A stretch of 34,563 bases of DNA, from contig JAGHUI010000044.1 in assembly GCA_018064885.1 (NCBI GenBank), positions 1 through 34,563 on the forward strand. The letters are read 5' to 3'. A program made the position numbers and the translations under genes. The DNA is from Candidatus Minthosoma equi. GTDB taxonomy: Bacteria; Bacteroidota; Bacteroidia; Bacteroidales; Bacteroidaceae. Below, one piece after another: positions 31,410 through 34,563 of the stretch. Positions within the stretch are counted from its first letter, which is position 1. Each line of letters begins with the position of its first letter. The notes beneath the pieces were generated by a model. That model saw nothing but the letters and a program-made list of their open reading frames with translations, searched no databases and had not been told where the DNA came from.

Positions 31410-32969
31410 ATGATTAAGAAACTTTTCCTTACAATTGTGGCAGCATTGTCTGCCACAATTTCTTTCGCCCAGCCTATCACAGCTGGCGAACATACAAGAG
31501 TCAGCACAACCTACGGTCCTATAGAAGGGTATCAAGACGGTAACATCTTCACCTTCAAAGGTATAAAGTATGCAAAAGCGGAACGCTTCATGGCGCCTGA
31601 GAATCCCGACAAGTTCGAGAAGCTGCAGCAATGTAAGCTGTATGGCCCTCAGGCACCACAGAGTGAGTCACTTCGCTGGAATGCAAATAATCAAACCGAT
31701 TATGCTTTCGGCAATCAGTTTGTACTTGAGCCTATGGACGAAGCAAATTGCCTTGTCCTCAATGTGTGGACACCAAGCATCAACGACAACAAGCGTCGCC
31801 CTGTCTTTGTATGGATTCATGGAGGTGGATATGCTACAGGTTCTGGTCACGACCTTCCTTGCTATGAGGGTAGATCTCTTGCTGAATATGGCGACATCGT
31901 GGTTGTGAACATCAACCATCGCCTCAATATTCTTGGCTATATTGACCTTACAGGCCTTGGCGGCAAATACTCCAAGTCTGTCAACCTTGGCATGCAGGAC
32001 ATCGTGAAGTCATTAGAATGGATTCACAACAACATCAGCAAGTTTGGCGGCGATCCTGACAATGTCACAATTGGTGGACAGTCAGGCGGTGGCGGCAAGG
32101 TTTCCACAGTGCTTGCAATGCCAAGCGCAAAAGGTCTCTTCAAGCGCGCAATCGTGCAGAGTGGTTCTACCATTCGCCAGGCAGAGCCACAGAACACACA
32201 GAAGTTCGGCATTGCCCTTGCTGAGGAACTCGGTCAGCCAGCAAATGAAAATGCAGATTTCTCAAAATTCACATACGACGAGCTGAACGAAGCCGTTAGC
32301 CGTCTTGCCAAGAAGGGTGTGAGAGGAGGCTTCTCGCCTGTTGTTGATGGCACTATCCTGCCTCAGCATCCTTTCGCACCAGCATCAGAAGTGAGCAAAG
32401 ACGTACCTATGCTTATTGGAACTGATTTCAACGAATTCACCTTCGACATCAGTCGCAACATGTCTGAGGCAGAAGCCATCGATGCTGTCAAGAAGCGCAT
32501 GGGCGAAGAGAACGGCGCTAAGTTCGCAGCCGCTTTCCGCAAAGCTTATCCTAATGCTCCAGCAAAAGCAATGACATACATCGACCTTGGTTTCCGTGCC
32601 AGCGCTGTCAACCAAGCCACAGCAAAGAGCAAGCAAGGTGGTGCTCCTGCCTACCTTTATCTCTTCACATGGGCACCTACAAGCAATGCTCTCGGTGCTT
32701 CTCACGGCATGGAACTTCCATTCATGCTTCACAACGTGAGCTTGCAGCGTGAGATGACAGGCGCTTCTGAGGCAGCATATAAGTTTGAGAAAGTCATAAG
32801 CGACATCTGGCTTTCGTTCATCAAGACAGGCAACCCTAACACCAAGGGACTTCCTACATGGGAACCATACAGCGAGAAATCAGGAGTGACAATGATTCTT
32901 GACAACAAATGCTATCCTGCCAAGAATCACGACAGGGAGCTTCTGCAATACTCAAAACCTATCTGGTAA
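31410..32969 (+). CDS. Secreted type-B carboxylesterase
   Basis: 519 residues from ATG 31410; an earlier in-frame ATG (31365) overlaps the GH51-GH43 gene and would mask the signal peptide (MIKKLFLTIVAALSATISFA). Alpha/beta hydrolase with oxyanion loop HGGG (137-140), nucleophile Ser225 in GGQSGGGG, Glu342 in FNEFTFD and His432 in ASHGMELPFM: a full Ser-Glu-His triad of the carboxylesterase-B family. Placed 10 bp after an arabinan enzyme, it probably removes acetyl or feruloyl groups from arabinan or pectin side chains, but the family is broad and the acyl group cannot be read from sequence. A 12-bp hairpin terminator follows at 32976. Confidence 0.9.
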   Translation: MIKKLFLTIVAALSATISFAQPITAGEHTRVSTTYGPIEGYQDGNIFTFKGIKYAKAERFMAPENPDKFEKLQQCKLYGPQAPQSESLRWNANNQTDYAFGNQFVLEPMDEANCLVLNVWTPSINDNKRRPVFVWIHGGGYATGSGHDLPCYEGRSLAEYGDIVVVNINHRLNILGYIDLTGLGGKYSKSVNLGMQDIVKSLEWIHNNISKFGGDPDNVTIGGQSGGGGKVSTVLAMPSAKGLFKRAIVQSGSTIRQAEPQNTQKFGIALAEELGQPANENADFSKFTYDELNEAVSRLAKKGVRGGFSPVVDGTILPQHPFAPASEVSKDVPMLIGTDFNEFTFDISRNMSEAEAIDAVKKRMGEENGAKFAAAFRKAYPNAPAKAMTYIDLGFRASAVNQATAKSKQGGAPAYLYLFTWAPTSNALGASHGMELPFMLHNVSLQREMTGASEAAYKFEKVISDIWLSFIKTGNPNTKGLPTWEPYSEKSGVTMILDNKCYPAKNHDRELLQYSKPIW

Positions 32970-32975
32970 AAACGG

Positions 32976-33011
32976 AATCGCCACACAATCCGAACGGACT
33001 GTGTGGCGATT
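32976..33011 (+). terminator. Terminator of the arabinan operon
   Basis: AATCGCCACACA (32976-32987) pairs perfectly with TGTGTGGCGATT (33000-33011), with extra TCCG/CGGA pairing inside, followed by TTCATTTT. Confidence 0.85.
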
Positions 33012-33033
33012 TTCATTTTATCGCTTGACATTT

Positions 33034-33226
33034 TCCTGTAAATTTGAGGTTTCTCAAAAAGATGTTACCACTTACCCTTTTTGAAGTAACATCTTATATG
33101 TCAACATATTGTATGTGGTAAGTGTTTTTTCAACACTTACCACATCACTTACCCAACATTTACCCTTTTAGTAAAGGTAATTGTAATGAAATTTTGAACA
33201 TAAACCTGAGTCTCTATAACACTTCT
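33034..33226 (-). repeat. Palindromic repeat element, right copy (inverted mate of 334-527)
   Basis: The reverse complement of this 193-bp segment matches 334-527 over its whole length, with four clear substitutions and a short patch of difference where the interlocking stem is shortened to 8 bp (TCAAAAAG/CTTTTTGA). The four GGTAAGTG words are reduced to three exact copies, because one has become GGTAAATG; the 14-bp hairpin is intact. The match stops sharply at both ends. It sits 22 bp past the esterase terminator, again at the 3' side of a gene. Confidence 0.85.
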
Positions 33227-33325
33227 ATCTATGTCGGAACGCAATTTAAATCCTTCAACGTAGGTTTGTTGCCAAATAAGAATAGCAACAAGCATTGAAT
33301 GCGCAACAGTTTTTGCTTGTATTCA

Positions 33326-33367
33326 AACCTTGAGAGGGAATCACGAACGTGATTCCCTCTCAAGGTT
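33326..33367. terminator. Perfect 19-bp palindrome, probable terminator
   Basis: AACCTTGAGAGGGAATCAC (33326-33344) pairs perfectly with 33349-33367 around a GAAC loop. It lies 80 bp past the end of the minus-strand M15 peptidase gene. No long T-run follows on either strand, so termination is likely but not certain. Confidence 0.55.
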
Positions 33368-33446
33368 ATGTTTGTGGGTCAGCTGTGCCTGTCCCCTGTG
33401 ATCTTGATACCGCTCAAGGAGATTGTCTGAAGGAAGATTTGATATT

Positions 33447-34190
33447 TTATTCTTCTATAAGTTCAAAGTGCTGATAGTCCTTGCGCGTGGTCCATTCACC
33501 ACCCCACTCAAAGCCATTCTCAGTAAACAGCTTATAACATAGATCACCCTTCTCTATCTTGTAGGGGAACGACTTGCTACGGTCAAGATACGGTGCTCCC
33601 GTTGCAGGTTCGATTATCTCTGTTCCGTCAGCAAGTGTTTTGTGGTACGGATTATACAGGGTATTGATGTCTATGGCTACACCCTTACCGTGCTTAGACA
33701 CTTTTGTGGTGTGAGATATGAAACGAAAGTTGAAGCTTGAGGAGTTGTTGTCTCGCATGGACATTTCGTCTTCAGCATTCCAATAATCAACCAGTCGCAT
33801 TCTCTCGATAGGATAATTTGCCAAGTATAGCTTGTGAAGGATGTCGAGGACTGTAGATGAAATCACCTTGTTTACAACCATCTCACCAACTAAAGCACGA
33901 CCTTTTATGTCTCGATGCAGACACAAGATATAGCGCAGGTCGCTACGCGGCACCGTGCAATCCTGCTTGAAAGACTTACCCTGCATAAGCGTAAAGATGG
34001 TGTCAGGAATCTCTATGTCCTTGAAGAACGATGCCTCGCCCTGCGCTGATATTACCTGTTCTGGAACGATTTGTCCAGGATAAAAAGCCTGAGAAGGAAC
34101 TACCGGATCGTTATTATCCTTGCTGCATGAAGCAAGGAGCATTGCCACTGCCATAAGGGCGAGGGCGAGAAATTTGTTTGTTATCTTCAT
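33447..34190 (-). CDS. M15 family peptidase, lipoprotein (D-Ala-D-Ala carboxypeptidase/endopeptidase type)
   Basis: 247 residues with a lipobox (LLASC, Cys22). The zinc signature is complete: SKHGKGVAIDIN gives His167 and Asp174, and DYQHFELIEE gives His241, preceded by NGFEWGGEWTTRKD. That C-terminal WGGEW-DYxHFE pattern is typical of the M15 subfamily that cuts peptidoglycan stem peptides (L-Ala-D-Glu or D-Ala-D-Ala bonds). About 140 residues before the catalytic core are non-catalytic and lineage-specific. The protein is likely attached to an envelope membrane and acts in wall turnover. The exact bond is not decided by sequence. Confidence 0.85.
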   Translation of the reverse strand: MKITNKFLALALMAVAMLLASCSKDNNDPVVPSQAFYPGQIVPEQVISAQGEASFFKDIEIPDTIFTLMQGKSFKQDCTVPRSDLRYILCLHRDIKGRALVGEMVVNKVISSTVLDILHKLYLANYPIERMRLVDYWNAEDEMSMRDNNSSSFNFRFISHTTKVSKHGKGVAIDINTLYNPYHKTLADGTEIIEPATGAPYLDRSKSFPYKIEKGDLCYKLFTENGFEWGGEWTTRKDYQHFELIEE

Positions 34191-34293
34191 TGTTTACTAT
34201 TTTTATCTTTACCAAAAAATGTATATGTTTCGTTATTTCGACATAGAGACAGCCCTGACGATGAGTGAACGGACTGGCAACCTCATACATCTT

Positions 34294-34563
34294 TTAATGT
34301 TTCAGTAGGTTTGCGTTCATCAGAGTTTGCATCACCACCTTCAGCACAGGCTTGATGGTTGACACATACAGGGCTTCATCGATGGTATGTGCATCATGTA
34401 CTGTAGGACCAACACTTATGCACAGCAGGTTTGGATTTTTGACGACAAAATACGCAGGTTCCAGTCCGCCGAGCTCACAGACCAGATTGGTATTGTATCC
34501 CTCTTTGTCATAGAATTCTTTCATCATCTTTGTCAAAGCATCTTTGCCGTCACCATTCCAGGC
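34294..34563 (-). CDS. pepD: Aminoacyl-histidine dipeptidase (PepD, M20), C-terminal fragment
   Basis: The frame is open from the window edge (34563) to the stop at 34294-34296, giving 89 residues. CELGGLEPAYF, then PNLLCISVGPTVHDAHTIDEALYV and a final helix match the C-terminus of PepD-type dipeptidases, where HAGLECG and GPTIxxxHSPxE are usual. Here the glutamate-glycine ligand segment reads LGGLEPAYF and the His motif reads HDAHTIDE. PepD hydrolyses Xaa-His dipeptides in the cytosol and broadly aids peptide use. The metal-binding N-terminal part lies beyond the window. Confidence 0.8.
   Translation of the reverse strand, partial: AWNGDGKDALTKMMKEFYDKEGYNTNLVCELGGLEPAYFVVKNPNLLCISVGPTVHDAHTIDEALYVSTIKPVLKVVMQTLMNANLLKH

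Larger units (their letters stand above)
32970..33446. other. Intergenic region with terminator, repeat and palindrome
   Basis: 477 bp with no gene. In order: the esterase terminator (32976-33011), the inverted copy of the 194-bp repeat (33034-33226), a weak hairpin TTGTTGC/GCAACAA near 33267-33291, and a perfect 19-bp palindrome (33326-33367). Confidence 0.7.

Noticed and set aside
334-33226. The inverted 194-bp repeats as ends of one composite transposon
   Set aside because: No transposase, integrase or target duplication was seen, and the interval holds ordinary chromosomal genes; dispersed repeat copies are more likely.
1-34563. tRNA or rRNA genes
   Set aside because: No cloverleaf with a GGTTCGAATCC-like arm or rRNA-like sequence was noticed in any intergenic stretch on either strand.

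Overview
The window looks like a chromosomal segment of a Bacteroidales bacterium, most likely Prevotella or a close relative. The evidence is promoters of the Bacteroidetes type (TTTG about 20 nt upstream of TAnnTTTG), the absence of Shine-Dalgarno sequences, many secreted and lipoprotein glycan enzymes, a C10 (streptopain-like) protease, and Bacteroidetes-restricted families (DUF4890, DUF6057-like, DUF6250-like). I saw no rRNA, tRNA, CRISPR array, transposase or integrase. Family names come from reading the proteins; no database search was possible.

Layout. Positions 1-1350 are gene debris: the last 56 codons of an AAA ATPase, a broken GH2 beta-galactosidase start joined to a foreign tail, a possible orphan C-terminus, and two kinds of palindrome-rich repeat. 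On the minus strand, 1355-5547 is a rhamnogalacturonan pair (PL26-like lyase, then GH105 unsaturated rhamnogalacturonyl hydrolase). On the plus strand, 5696-12239 is a run of M48 lipoprotein protease, a large esterase/aldose-1-epimerase fusion, a GH3 glycosidase and a CinA-type amidase whose start lies inside the GH3 gene. Minus-strand genes follow: a Gly/His/Tyr-rich secreted protein (12329-12820) and a probable operon DUF1846 - unknown secreted protein - M3 peptidase (17634 down to 13018). Plus strand 17880-22192 holds a C10 cysteine protease, a 65-residue protein with CxxC, and a six-helix membrane protein with a TPR-like tail. A DUF4890 protein (minus) diverges from a GH43 enzyme (22915-24999). 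Next come a GH26 mannanase with a cytoplasmic GH130 phosphorylase (mannan use), and a GH51-GH43 fusion with a type-B carboxylesterase (arabinan use). The right edge has an M15-type lipoprotein peptidase and the C-terminus of a PepD-type dipeptidase.

Together these genes are a plant cell-wall cluster covering RG-I backbone, arabinan side chains, beta-mannan and possibly xylan or glucan oligosaccharides, interleaved with peptidase genes. No SusC/SusD pair or hybrid two-component regulator is present, so polymer import and sensing must be encoded elsewhere.

The most unusual sequence feature is a roughly 194-bp element at 334-527 whose near-identical inverted copy is at 33034-33226. It carries four direct and one inverted copy of an 8-mer, a perfect 14-bp hairpin, and two interlocking stems. 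The most unusual gene is the 953-residue esterase / degenerate second esterase module / mutarotase fusion.
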